Origin: Cololabis saira
Lineage: Eukaryota > Chordata > Actinopteri > Beloniformes > Belonidae
Direction of reading: 5' to 3'
Assembly (NCBI RefSeq): GCF_033807715.1
Contig: NC_084587.1
Location: 23,398,017 to 23,462,016 of the forward strand
DNA: 64,000 nucleotides
Both the position numbers and the translations under genes were made by a program. The first letter of the stretch is position 1, and each line of letters begins with the position of its first letter. Shown piece after piece: positions 53,283-64,000 of the stretch. Under the pieces are notes generated by a model. It was not told where the DNA came from. It made no database searches and saw nothing but the letters and a program-made list of their open reading frames with translations.

Positions 53283-56200
53283 TTCTTCAAAGTCAGGCCA
53301 GTGAAAGTATAATGCTTCCAATCATTAAGATTTGGAAGTGTACTGCAAAAGCTTTCATCTTTCATAATATCACATAAAACAATCCAAAAAGCAGTACTGA
53401 CTGCTTCCGTCAGCAAAGGGTACAACATCAGCGATCAAGCTGTTAAACAGCAGTGAAAGACCTGTGTTGAGAATGCATTTATCACAAGTAAATACACAAA
53501 TTTCTTCCTCTCTTTGACTAGCGTTATGGTTCAAGGTGTCAGTCTAAACAATCCGACCACAGCCGTGTGCGACTTTAAATCCTCAACTTTGAGGGGACAA
53601 AAAGAGAAGGGAAACTCAGCGGTCATCATCTCTCATGTTCTGTTCAATATTTCAACACCTTCAACACAAGCGTCAAAAGAATAATAAAGCAACAAGGTCA
53701 TGGGTCCTGTCTGAACCTCACAGCACTTTTTCCCCCCTCTTCCTCTCAGGGGAGGAGAAGAAATATGCACACGCAAAAAGAAAAAAGAAAAAATATCAGC
53801 TTCAAGTCAAACCATAAAAATGCTCTTTAAAAAAAAGCATCCATCACATCTTGAATTCAATATTATTTTCACACTTTTCAACTCTTCTTAACATGTTAAC
53901 ATTTACAAGCAGTTATAGTAGAAAGTAAACATAAATATGAGTCACATGTATTTCATAAATACTCACTACACTCCTTTTAGGTGTATAAGCTATCAATTGA
54001 GCTGTAAAAAAAACACATGCATGAGAAGACACAACGTGCACGAGACAACTTTTTCAACTCGGCTGTCATCATCTCTCAAGCTGATAGAGGAAACTGTCTG
54101 TTTATGTAAAGACTAGTTTTTCAGTAAACTGAGAGATCCCACAGGGAGCAGGATATCAGCACTACGAGGAGGAAGGAAAGATCCATTTCCAAGAATTTCT
54201 AATACACATCCAAACGTATATGTTCATGTGTGGCAAGTTTAGAAACTATTTAACTTTTTCCTTTTTAGTCCAGCAAGTATATGCCCATCACAACCAATCA
54301 CACACCAAACCAAGAGAACCATTCTTCTGAAACGTCTGCGCACCATCACTCTGAAACCAACTGCAAGTCCCCCAGAAAACAACATTACATTTAACCTCAA
54401 TTCATAACCGCTTCTCGTCCTGCAGGACCATATTGGCATTGACCGTGTTTACAATACATTCCAAATAAAGAAAGCACAGTGGGAATATGAGTCTGGGCTT
54501 GGGAGTGGAAACAGTCTGGAGTACTGGCAGACGGTTTTTGGGGCTGAAGCCTGCTTTGGAGGAAGCATGTGAGAGTAGCCGCGGGGGCCTTAGCTGAAGC
54601 AACTGCAGTTGAAGGACATTAACCATGAGTGTTAGTGTGTGGCTTCGGGGATATTCTTAACTGGGCTGGATTGTGCTAGCCTGGTTTCAAATAAACAACA
54701 CAGGAAGGCAAGGCTGTAAATAAAGTTATAACCTGGAGAGAAACATTAAATCAGTGACAAAGTTCCTGTAGTCTTATTTCTTTTTCATTGACTTTCATCC
54801 AAGAAGCATAGTATCTGTTCTAAAATTTGATTCAACAGGAACAGCAATAAAATGATAGCTCGTGGCAGCTTTGCACCATAATCCGCCTTCATCAAAAGCA
54901 TAAAGGCCATTAGTAATTTGTAGACACAGACAAAGACTAACGGTGTCATTATGGGCTGGGAAAGGCTCTAGTTTTAAAAAAAAAAAAAAGCAATGACCCT
55001 GATCTGAGACACATCTCTCAGGAAAAAAAAGCAAGCATGGACAGGTCAGTGATAGAATATTGGATTTTTGGCTGCAATGGTCAGTGATGTTGCAGCTTTT
55101 ATGGCAGCGATAGGGGCCACGACCGCAGCGCTCCTGATGAGAGGATACAAGCAGCCATTTGTGACCTCTCACCTTTAACCTGACCTCCTAACAAATGATA
55201 CGACGAGGGAGTGTCCTTCTCCTTGATCCCGACTTAAAACCAGCCACCAGAAAGAAATGTTGCAGATGCTTAATAAAGTTAAAAGAGTTACATTTCCAAT
55301 TCTTTTCCTCGTCACATGTGTCGGCGTGTATGAATGAAAGCTCGACTATTCATGGAAATGCCTGTTTAAATCTGAAGTCAATAAGACAGCTCTGTTTGGT
55401 CTGTGTTCCATGATGATGGCATTGAGTCTAAACATACATGCCATGCACTTCCGTCATTACAGCTGATTATCCATAATCAACATCTAAATATACCACTACC
55501 ACTAGTGAGAAAACACAGACCTCCTGAGTAAAATCGGCTTTCAAACATCAGGCTGGCCACAACACAGGGAAAACGTTTTCCAATGCCGAAGAAAGAAATG
55601 TCCCAGCTCTGCTGAAACAATAAATAAGTCAGCTGTGCTTTTTGGTGGCATCACTCATAATCACAAGTATTTGTTGATTTGAAAGGGTATGGGAATAGAG
55701 CTTTAGATGAAATGACAAAAGCATAAATCCTCACGTCAAACGTGGCAGTGTGGTAGATGCAGGCTCTAAGGGGCCGAGAGCCATTTTTTATCCTCTTTTC
55801 TTGAATCCTAAAATGCCTTCAAGTTATGTGCACACTGCAGATTGCAAAGCTGTTGAAAAAAAACTAAAATGAAACAAAAAAAAAAGGTTAACTGACAAAA
55901 AAATGTTCAAAGAACTCAAATAAATGTCATTCACTGCTTTGACAGCATGTCAACGCCTGCTGGATAACTCCGCTTTGACCAGTGACACATCAATAACCGG
56001 TGGTCACAAATGTTGACATTTTGGTTTAAATGTTTGTGTGTTGCCGACCAGAAAAGAGAACAGACAAGGAAACGGTTTATTGTTCCTGTGTGACCTGAAT
56101 GTCTATGACGAGCAACCTGAAATCAACAATGACCAAAAAAAAAAAAAAAAGGCTGAGCGCAGATGAGCAAAGACAAAGTCAAAGCAAGAATTACTCCTGG

Positions 56201-59200
56201 CATGAGCTGAAATATATACTATTCATCGCTGCTTGATTGATTAATACAGAAGTCAAGTAGTTTGTTATTCCGCGTGGTTTCGTCTGCAGCACTTGTGTGT
56301 ATGAATAACTTAACACTGCCGTGTCGGGCGAACAATCCGCATGTGCGTGTTCAGAGGGTAACGGCTTAAAGAAAAACAGACACTCGTGTTGGTGTTTGCG
56401 TGATCAAATTCACAACTGAAGGGATATTTACTGATGTCCAAATATTTACACAGCCGGGTCTCGGAGAGCTTCATGGACTCACACTGTCAAGACTATACTA
56501 ACACAGAGAGAGAGGACTGGACTTAAACTCGCATATCCCAAACACTCAAACCAAAAACATGTTATAAACCTTGAACTGTGAATTCAAAGTCATTTGAAAC
56601 AAAAAGCACACTTTTTCTTTCAACTTTTAAACTACAATATAATGTGTCAAGCTTACACTATGGTGCCAGTAATAGTATGAGAAGAATATTTTAGCACCAC
56701 ATGCAGATGTTTTCACTCTACACCAAACATGTTGAAATTAAATCATCTTGAAAACCAAAAAAAATCTTTTTCTTTTTTTATGAGATTTTTATGAGATGAG
56801 ATTCAAAAACACCTAAATACACTTTTTCTTATGGGTCATAGAGGAAGTTTGCTCTCGTATAGATAGCTGGATTATGCCATAGTGAAGGATATCATACATA
56901 AGGAAAGGGCCTAAATAAGAAAATAAAGTAGGACCTTTCATTTGTGTTGGCTTGATAAGAGAAACTCCCTTACATTATATAAACCAAAACAGATCAATCC
57001 TGTACATTCTTTTCCAGGTCATTTCAAATGATAAACCATTAGATTGAAACCTTGACATTGGATTTTTTAAGCTTAATCTTATTTAATTTAGGGACGGAAT
57101 AAAAACAATTAAATTGAAAATGAAAATGTCGGCGTTATAATGGAGATAATCCTCCCTCGTCCGACTTGTTACAGTTACCTGCGTATCTTGAGTTAAGCAT
57201 ATGACTGAATTACTATCGGGGAATTTCTATAAAAGCAGAGACTACAGAATGAGTTAATGCAGTCCTACTTTAGCACAGATCTAAAAGGAGTTACTCTGTT
57301 AATGTGATTAAAAAAAAAAAAAAGGCAGATGCCTATGTAGTCAGAAAGTGTGTGTGCCACTACAACTAGGTGGTGGAAGAACACAATGCAGGAACCATAC
57401 TGTAAATAAAACTATAATCAGTGCTAACAGTCCTTTCAGCAAGTCTAAACTGTCCAACAGCAGGCCTCTGTGATATGACGGGGACAAACTCGATTCTAGT
57501 TGCCCCCTTTAAAAGTTGAAAGAAAAGGGGAAAAAAGCAGGGATATGAATTCCCACTAAAAATCTGAACGAAGTTAGCGGGGCATGATTCTTATCAGCGG
57601 GATGGCTGAGAGAGGACAAGCAAGAAGACGAACATTAGACTACATTCCCAGGTCTTATAACAAGGGAGCTGTCAGGTAGGAAAACATCACATTAACTGTG
57701 CCTGGCAGGAGGAGAGTTCTCCGTCAGAGAAAGTCATTTACTTGAAACAGGATTATATGTTGCATATAAATAACCCGAGCGTTCGTGCCACTTGAAGCCA
57801 GCTCAGAGTAAAAACGGCTGGGAGCCAAATTAAAAGCTACTCAATATTTTCAGGAGTCTCCTGTCTGATTTTCTCCTCGCAGCTAGACTTCGCTTCCTGT
57901 CAGGAAGGCCCCCTTGACCCCCAGCTCTTCCAACACAACACCCCTCACCGACCTCCCCCCAACTCCGGCTGCATAGTTGCCACCGATGGGGAGTCTTCAG
58001 GATTAAGTGCCAGTTGGTGTTGCTGTGTTTTCTCTGCGTCTCACAGGAGAGTATATTTTCAAAGAATACGCAGCGTTACAGAGTGATGGGATGGGACACG
58101 GAGCCGCGTGGCGCGGCTGTAAAGAGGCATGGGAGCGCGGTACGGGCCAAGGGCGAACAGGGAAGGAGGGAAAAAAAAACAGCACTTTGATTTTCAGTGA
58201 TCTTGAACCTTGTGTGCCTGTTTAACTGCACAGCAGGGTGTAGCTCTGGCTGGGAGGAAAATGATGGAGAAAGTATTTTTGCCTCTTGGTTTCCTCGCAT
58301 TCCTTGCCACTTCTCTCACCTCTCTCAGCTCCCCAAGTGGTTCATTCAACATGGCTCACATTTGATCTATCGCTTGTGGGAGCGAAGAAGAATCATCTCC
58401 ACTGACAGTTATAAATGACCAGACCGTTCACCAGCTTAACTTTCAATAAAAACAACTTTAGAAGTTCTTGATTGAATGATAGAAAGTAAAAGCTTGCGAC
58501 TTTACCCGCTCATTTTCCTACTTTCAAGTTCTCTAACCTGCCGACTATCTACTAACCTAGTTGGTGCGTATCTTGCAGTAGGGGATTGATTGCGTAGCCC
58601 ATGATTATGTACACTCGCGGCCTGTTCCCTAGCCGCAGGGGTCTAAACTCCCAAACCTCCGCTGCTCTCTACTTATAACCTGGAGGTCAGAGTGTCAGGG
58701 GTCAGGAAGAGCCAAGTGTTTGGGGAAGTCGATGTCTTTGTCCCTGCTGACTACGAGAGAGGTGCCCATCTGTTAAACAGGTTAACTTTGAGCCTGGCTG
58801 GGAACATACGATTTGAGCGGTGATTAGATTAGTGGGGTTAACGCCAATGTTATTGAATTACATTTAAAGGATTATCTGCATCAGTGGTCACAACAAAATC
58901 CTGTTTGCCAAAATCAAAGATAAAGATCCATCAAGGAGTGTATAGGATATGTTAGTTGAGACCGAACAAATAGCTGGCACGGTTATCTCGAAGGCCTCTT
59001 ACTGTGGGTAAACACGTGATGTCAGAACTCAGATGTGTAAACCATTCGGTCTAAATAAGGTATATTGGTGAGATCCGGGTCTGCAGCTTTGGCATTTTCC
59101 AACATCCCCACCATGTTATCCAGGACCACTGTTCCGACTAACAGATCATGATGGTGTAGCTTTGAAATTCAGGCAAAAACAAAGAGGTTTTGATGACCAA

Positions 59201-62200
59201 ACTATATCACACAGTCAAAATATAATAATTATTCAATCGTATACGTTTTTCATGGATCTGTTTTACCCAGAATTTAACTTCCAGAGATGAAAATTGAAAC
59301 AGTAAAAGTTGACAAATTGATTTCATATCCCAACTTTGCGTGACAGCTAATTACACTCTACACAGATCAGAGCTTTTGTTTCGTATCTACTCTACTGGAC
59401 CGTGAGGAAGAGCAGTCCTGCGTAGATGGTCTTGACCATAATGAAATCGGCGCCTTTCCTCTCCACAACACCGGCTCTCTCTTCCCTCTACTCCATGTAC
59501 AGGATGCATCTCTGATAAATGGCAGAAGAATGGATGGGCTGACAGAGAGGCCGGACAATAATGGCTGATCTACAGGACACAAATGCAGCTACTGAGAAGA
59601 TTTATGGGCCTTTGCACATCGCAGGCGTCCAGTATCCAATGAGGTGATTTCTCAGCACGTTGGATGGATGGCAGCGAGCACCAAGGGAAAGCTCTTTCTC
59701 TTGTCCAACTGTATTACTTATTAATAGCATGTTTTGGGGTGAAAACTAGTTTGAGAAGCGCGTCCAGGAAAACTGCACATTGGTCGTAAATATGACACGG
59801 GAAGAAAACAAGCGCGAAAAGGAGATTGAACCTGAAGCTTTCAACCTGGAACATGCAAAGGGGCAGAGAACGCTTCTTTAGACACACGAAGCATCTTTAC
59901 AACTGAGAGAGACAAATTACATTTTATTAATTTAATATTAAAACCTCCTTTATAGGCATCCACACATTGAATATAACCCCATCAATGAACCATGTTGTGA
60001 TGTTTTTATGTGAACCCTGAAATCTCTTGCTGCAGAACTTTAAAAATAATCATCCAGTGCTGGTCAAACAAGAGTTTCGTATAAATGTTTGCCATTTAGA
60101 ATCTAATTATTGCTCCACACCATGCATTATTAATAAAAGCATTTTTTTGTATGATGTCAAGGAGAATTCTCATTTATAAATAAAGCAATGCTGAAAGAGA
60201 TTTATTTTGTTTAAACTTTAGCCGTTTTCTTGCAGCATTTGACATTTAATAGGGTGCATAATCAATAACTTTAACTGTGAATTAAAAAGTAGTGTACAAT
60301 AAAACTGTGTCAGGTTTACATTCCTGCCGCCCTAAAACACTGAATCTCAAAGAAACCTGAAAGAGTGTTTCCATTTTGAGAAGTATTCTGTAACTACAGT
60401 TTATGATCATTAATCCTCCCTCTGTATATTCAGCAGTCTACGTGGATCGATATTAGAGATCAGAACAAGGCGGCGTGCCACCCCAGCAGTTAATGTCTGA
60501 TCAAAATGGTCCTTTAATTAGGAGCGCTGTTGTACTGATTTCGAAAAGAGGTGCTATCAAACAGCGGTTTACAATCCCCTCCTCAATGCCCTGCTGTTGG
60601 GGCCGCCAATGCAACTTTCATAGGATCCCTGATTAAAAACTGCTCTGCAGTCCCTGGACTCCTGACCCTTAACCTTGGCTCCACTCCATCTCAAAGCTTG
60701 GGAAATTAATTAAAATCTCACAGAGATGGTATCGCATCACATCTCTGATGAAGCTGGGGGGAAGGAGGCGAAGAGGGAGGAGAGAAAAAAAAAAAAAAAA
60801 ATCAATCAAAATCATCTCCATCTACTCCATTCAATGGTTGGCTTGAAGGCAGAAAAAAAGAGTCACAAGATGGCCACAGAGGCACTTCCTGTGTGAGAAT
60901 TGACTGCTTCCTGTGCCAGAGGGCCCAACAAACTTCACTAAATAACACCATCAATCATGCTACTGGCTCGCTCTCGCTGCCTCACAAGGAGAACAAACAC
61001 ACAAATAATTATACGTTGTAATTTAGCCTGGAGGAAAGTCGGTCCCCCGTTTTCCTCTTTTCCCTGGCGAGGAGCAGTGTATCATTCCTCCTCCTCCCCC
61101 CACTTCTTTCACCCCTTCAAACAACAATAAAATTACATTTGCATTAGCTGTGAGAGAATTTGGTTGGATGATTTATTGAAGCAATCAACACTGCACTGGC
61201 CAATCCCTGGTCCTCTGCGTTAAAGATTGGGGATGTGTGTGTGTGTTAGAAATTGGGCGGGATAGACTGGGGAAAGGAAGAAATAAGTTGGGCTATGGAC
61301 CGAAGGGGGAAGCGAGGCATGAGCCACGCAGTGAAGCAATCACAGAGATTCTGCCTTTGATTAGATTAGCATTAAACAACACCATGACAGATATGACAAA
61401 TAGGTACATTAGTGCCTGTCATTCTTCGCTCTTTGGTTTTCTATCTAGCTTTCACTCCTTCGTCTCTGGACATTATGGGGCTCACATTCCCTGTTCCGGG
61501 TCCCACCAGCCCAAATCTATGCATGACCACTGACATCCAAACAGATGTGTAATCTGGCTGCATTACCTTTCTTGAGAAGCAAAATGAATAATGGGATCCA
61601 AACAACCAATGGGGAGTTAAAAGGTAAGGAGAGATATTACGCTTTTTCTTTTAGAAAATGCAGCTGATAAAAGAAGAAAAAAAAAAAGTGCTGTGGTAAG
61701 AAAGGTATCATTAATCAGATGTGGTTCTGCATTATTGAAAAACTTTATTTTATGATACAAAACAGGGCTAGAGGGGAGTCATTATCTGTTGCCTTTATTG
61801 CTGGGTGTAGAACAGGTGTGATTTTGCTTTAAATGAATAAACGTCTTTTGAGGTAGGCATTAAAACTATATCTACAAATACGCAGGGATCTGTTTTTTGC
61901 AGTATAGTACCTTACTGTAAGTAGCTTTGTGACTCTAAATGGTAATCAGGCATCCGGGAGTGATCTATCGACAGCCTTGATCATTGATCTGCCCACGCCT
62001 GCTTATGATCCCTGAATTAGTATTCATGAATCTGGCAGCAGCTAAATAAACTTGGCAACAAAATACCCACAAGACAACAGAGATGAGAGGGATAATCAAT
62101 GCAAAGCACCATCAAATCTACATTATCCCTCCTCATCAGTTTGGTCCAGGCCACATGGGCCGGCTCTCGGGTCAGAGGTGAAGCGGACAGATCAGCCACC

Positions 62201-62414
62201 CTTGACCCTCAAACCAATATTTGCAGCCGAAGATGTCTTTTCTCCCATTTCTCTCCACTAGCTATCGGTGAAAGGTGAACGTGGAAAGGTAGGTGAAGCA
62301 CGGTGGAGGAGAGATAAGGCTCTGCGGATTTACTGCACTCCAAGTGAGACTGATAAATGGTAGAAAAGCAGAGGATGAAAAAAAGGGAAAAAAAGATGAA
62401 AATGCCAGACTTGC
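53281..62414. other. lrba: Rest of the 9.9-kb lrba intron
   Basis: No gene is supported. There are many short A/T runs. Balanced blocks at about 58540-58900, 59380-59720, 60430-60760 and 60900-61150 contain homeodomain-like ATTA cores and may be conserved non-coding elements; this needs alignment. Short frames at 54239-55172 and 61237-61533 have no recognisable similarity. Confidence 0.5.
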
Positions 62415-62476
62415 CTGAGAACAGAGAAGCATGACGAGCTCCACCACTGAGCTGCTGGACTTCATACACACAAGGC
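62415..62476 (-). CDS. lrba: lrba exon (VELVMLLCSQ segment), with GC donor
   Basis: The acceptor is TTTCCCCAG and the exon starts with two bases finishing a split codon. It then reads LVCMKSSSSVVELVMLLCSQ, a conserved LRBA/NBEA-family segment directly before EWQNSIQKNAG. It ends in phase 0 at CAG, and the downstream exon begins in phase 0 with GAA. The donor is CAG|GCAAGT, a GC rather than GT donor with otherwise ideal consensus. The only nearby GT (four bases on) would break the frame. The preceding exon was not recognised between 62477 and 64000. Confidence 0.85.
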
Positions 62477-63116
62477 CTGGGGAAACATACAAGAAAATAA
62501 GCCAAAGAGCAATGTGCATTTGACAAATGATTAATTTCGTAAATCTGTTTATTTATGACCTTTACCAAGGAGATGAAACTCTTGAGATTTAAAATATCTT
62601 TTTTAAGAGTGTCAAAGACAAGCAGCAGTACAGAGGAGCGGTAGAAACAACACCACACAATATAACTGCAGCGTTATGTACAAAATATATATCTATGTAA
62701 ACATCATAGAATATGTAGACTAAGTCGTAAGAGATTACAAACATGGAGAACTAAAGAAAAGACAGCACACTGTGTACTTGTAAACATATTGCAACAGTTG
62801 CCAGAAACATGCAGCATTGATCAGTCCACACATCTGCAACTCGGCACAACATCCACATCATCTCGCATCCAATATTTAAATATGAACAAATTAATTAAGA
62901 GAGACAAGCTTTTAAGAGAAATGTAGTTTTGCTGCCGATTCCATATGTAGAGATTCTGAGATTCTCAAGAGCTGAGACAAATGAGATGAGAGTTGATTCT
63001 GCAGGATTTTTTTCATTTCTTTGGGTCTGCTTTTGAAGAATTTTGGCCAATTATAATTCATGGAGGATTTTTTTGCCTCTACTTTCGAGTTAGAACTTGT
63101 CAAACATGAGGAACAT

Positions 63117-63152
63117 CATCTCTGATGCAACTGTCTGGTTGCATCACAGATG
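63117..63152. repeat. Imperfect hairpin, 15-bp arms
   Basis: CATCTCTGATGCAAC and GTTGCATCACAGATG pair at 14 of 15 positions across a 6-base loop. Confidence 0.8.
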
Positions 63153-63312
63153 GTCCAGATGGTTCAGATGAGGCAAGTGCACAGAGGCTGGTTGAACTGA
63201 CAAGCACTAAACATTGGGGAACTATCCCTTACGAAACCCTTTACTAACAACCCCTTGAAATATAGGTCAAAAATTGGCCATATAAACAAAAGTCCTAAAC
63301 ATCAGTTACACT

Positions 63313-63355
63313 CATATATCAGCTCAACAAAGGACTTGTTGAGCTGATATATGAA
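63313..63355. repeat. Perfect hairpin, 19-bp arms
   Basis: Left arm TCATATATCAGCTCAACAA and right arm TTGTTGAGCTGATATATGA are exact complements with a 5-base loop. No transposon context is seen. Confidence 0.9.
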
Positions 63356-64000
63356 GCAGGAATTGGGGATTTTCTCTTGACTATTATCTAACAGCACTTA
63401 CGCCAGTCAAACATTCAAACACTGGTGTGAATACAATTAGAGAAAAGATCTCTCCAGTTCCCTAAGCCCTGAAAGGAATCCTTCGAACCACCTGGTCTGA
63501 ATGCGTTAATCTCACAATTATAGTTGGTGTCCACTACACACGATTGCACGGTTACAGAAAGCTAAGAGTCATGGCCAACGCCTAGGCAAAGCAGGACCAA
63601 TGTGAGGTCGTCATCCAGTTCTTTTCTCGGAGATAGCGTTCAATAGACATGTTTTCTTCTGAAGATCACAGCTTTAGAAGATGAAGTGGGGGAAGCGATG
63701 TATCTGCACAGGAAAAGCACTATAGTGGACATGCGGGCTCACACTTGCATTAACGGATAGTGATTACCAAACCTTGTGCCATCTGCAAGAGACCAGATAG
63801 TATTGATGGGTCTAATGAGTCAACATGGTGTTACTGTAAACTAATACATATTTGGGCCTTGTATTACAGAGGCCTGAATTAGCCAGCATATGTCCCATTG
63901 ATCCCTAACGACAAACCCTGGGCTTTTAGAGGGCAGGGGGCCACTAGAGTGTCCAGAGTCTGCTGCAGGGGCACAGACGGAGAAAAGGAAGAGAAGCCCT

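Larger units (their letters stand above)
20068..62476 (-). other. lrba: lrba gene, internal part (seven exons plus a candidate microexon)
   Basis: Eight coding pieces on the minus strand join without a break in frame and read as a vertebrate LRBA/NBEA-family protein, a large BEACH-domain scaffold acting in vesicle trafficking; LRBA protects CTLA4 from lysosomal loss. Order by coordinate: 62476-62415, 52535-52471, 50679-50571, 40161-39995, 26190-26066, (25775-25761), 21960-21817, 20204-20068. Introns are 9879, 1791, 10409, 13804, 290, 3800 and 1612 bp, counting the microexon. Paralogue choice: [42 protein letters not shown] and LVAPAVVVKGTLS fit LRBA; NBEA has a different series there. The 5' exons (beyond 64000) and the BEACH/WD40 exons (below position 1 or unrecognised) are missing. 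Confidence 0.93.
62477..64000. other. lrba: lrba intron continuing past the window end
   Basis: No exon is recognised. It contains two local hairpins: 63117-63152 (15-bp arms, one mismatch) and 63313-63355 (19-bp perfect arms). The upstream lrba exon should end one base into a codon. Confidence 0.5.

Noticed and set aside
20068..62476. Assignment of the minus-strand exons to nbea instead of lrba
   Set aside because: Variable positions (RAAKYRDHMTATQ, SIRSQALGNQ, VVVKGTLS) and the nested mab21l2 both point to lrba; NBEA hosts mab21l1.
62912..63103. Minus-strand frame considered as a further lrba exon
   Set aside because: The sequence does not match the family and no acceptor/donor pair in the required phase was seen.
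63313..63355. MicroRNA precursor
   Set aside because: The stem is only 19 bp, perfectly paired with a tiny loop; it lacks the length and mismatches of a pre-miRNA.

Overview
The window looks like nuclear DNA of a teleost fish. It has intron-rich vertebrate gene structure, AT-rich spacers, long (TG)n and (TA)n microsatellites, and fragments of fish-type LINE, SINE-like and DNA-transposon repeats. There are no bacterial, viral or organellar genes. Two protein-coding genes can be supported.

(1) mab21l2 (+ strand, CDS 17699-18778) is a complete intronless gene of 359 codons. Its residues point to MAB21L2 rather than MAB21L1. A CpG-rich flank with an inverted CCAAT box lies upstream, and AATAAA signals lie about 300-360 bp after the stop.

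(2) lrba (- strand) is represented by seven ordinary coding exons in strict order from high to low coordinate: 62415-62476, 52471-52535, 50571-50679, 39995-40161, 26066-26190, 21817-21960 and 20068-20204. A 15-nt candidate microexon lies at 25761-25775. Every junction keeps the reading frame. The exons encode the conserved stretch ahead of the BEACH module and the start of the PH-like domain; residue choice fits LRBA better than its paralogue NBEA. Exons further upstream lie beyond 64000. The next downstream exon was not found, so mab21l2 sits antisense inside an lrba intron that runs from 20067 to beyond position 1. This is the known vertebrate arrangement (MAB21L2 in LRBA, MAB21L1 in NBEA).

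The rest is intronic and intergenic. From 1 to 17 kb, upstream of mab21l2, there is a decayed LINE reverse transcriptase (3300-3990), a 2-kb element with about 355-bp terminal inverted repeats enclosing a second palindrome and (TA)n tracts (4056-6091), and a LINE 3' end (14364-14545). From 19 to 26 kb lie lrba exons and candidate regulatory DNA. The 26-40 kb intron holds a hAT-like element split by a SINE-like insertion with a 16-bp target duplication (28952-29738). The 40-62 kb introns hold microsatellites, LINE remnants and candidate enhancers. Calls of conserved regulatory DNA rest on motif content only, because no alignment could be run.

The observations most worth a second look are the frame-neutral 15-nt microexon of lrba, a GC-AG intron after the 62415-62476 exon, the nested palindromic transposon, and short symmetric motif arrays (a SOX/POU-like site in a palindrome, a TCF/LEF-like palindrome, a helically phased homeodomain pair). 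I saw no clear sign of a wholly new type of biological system.
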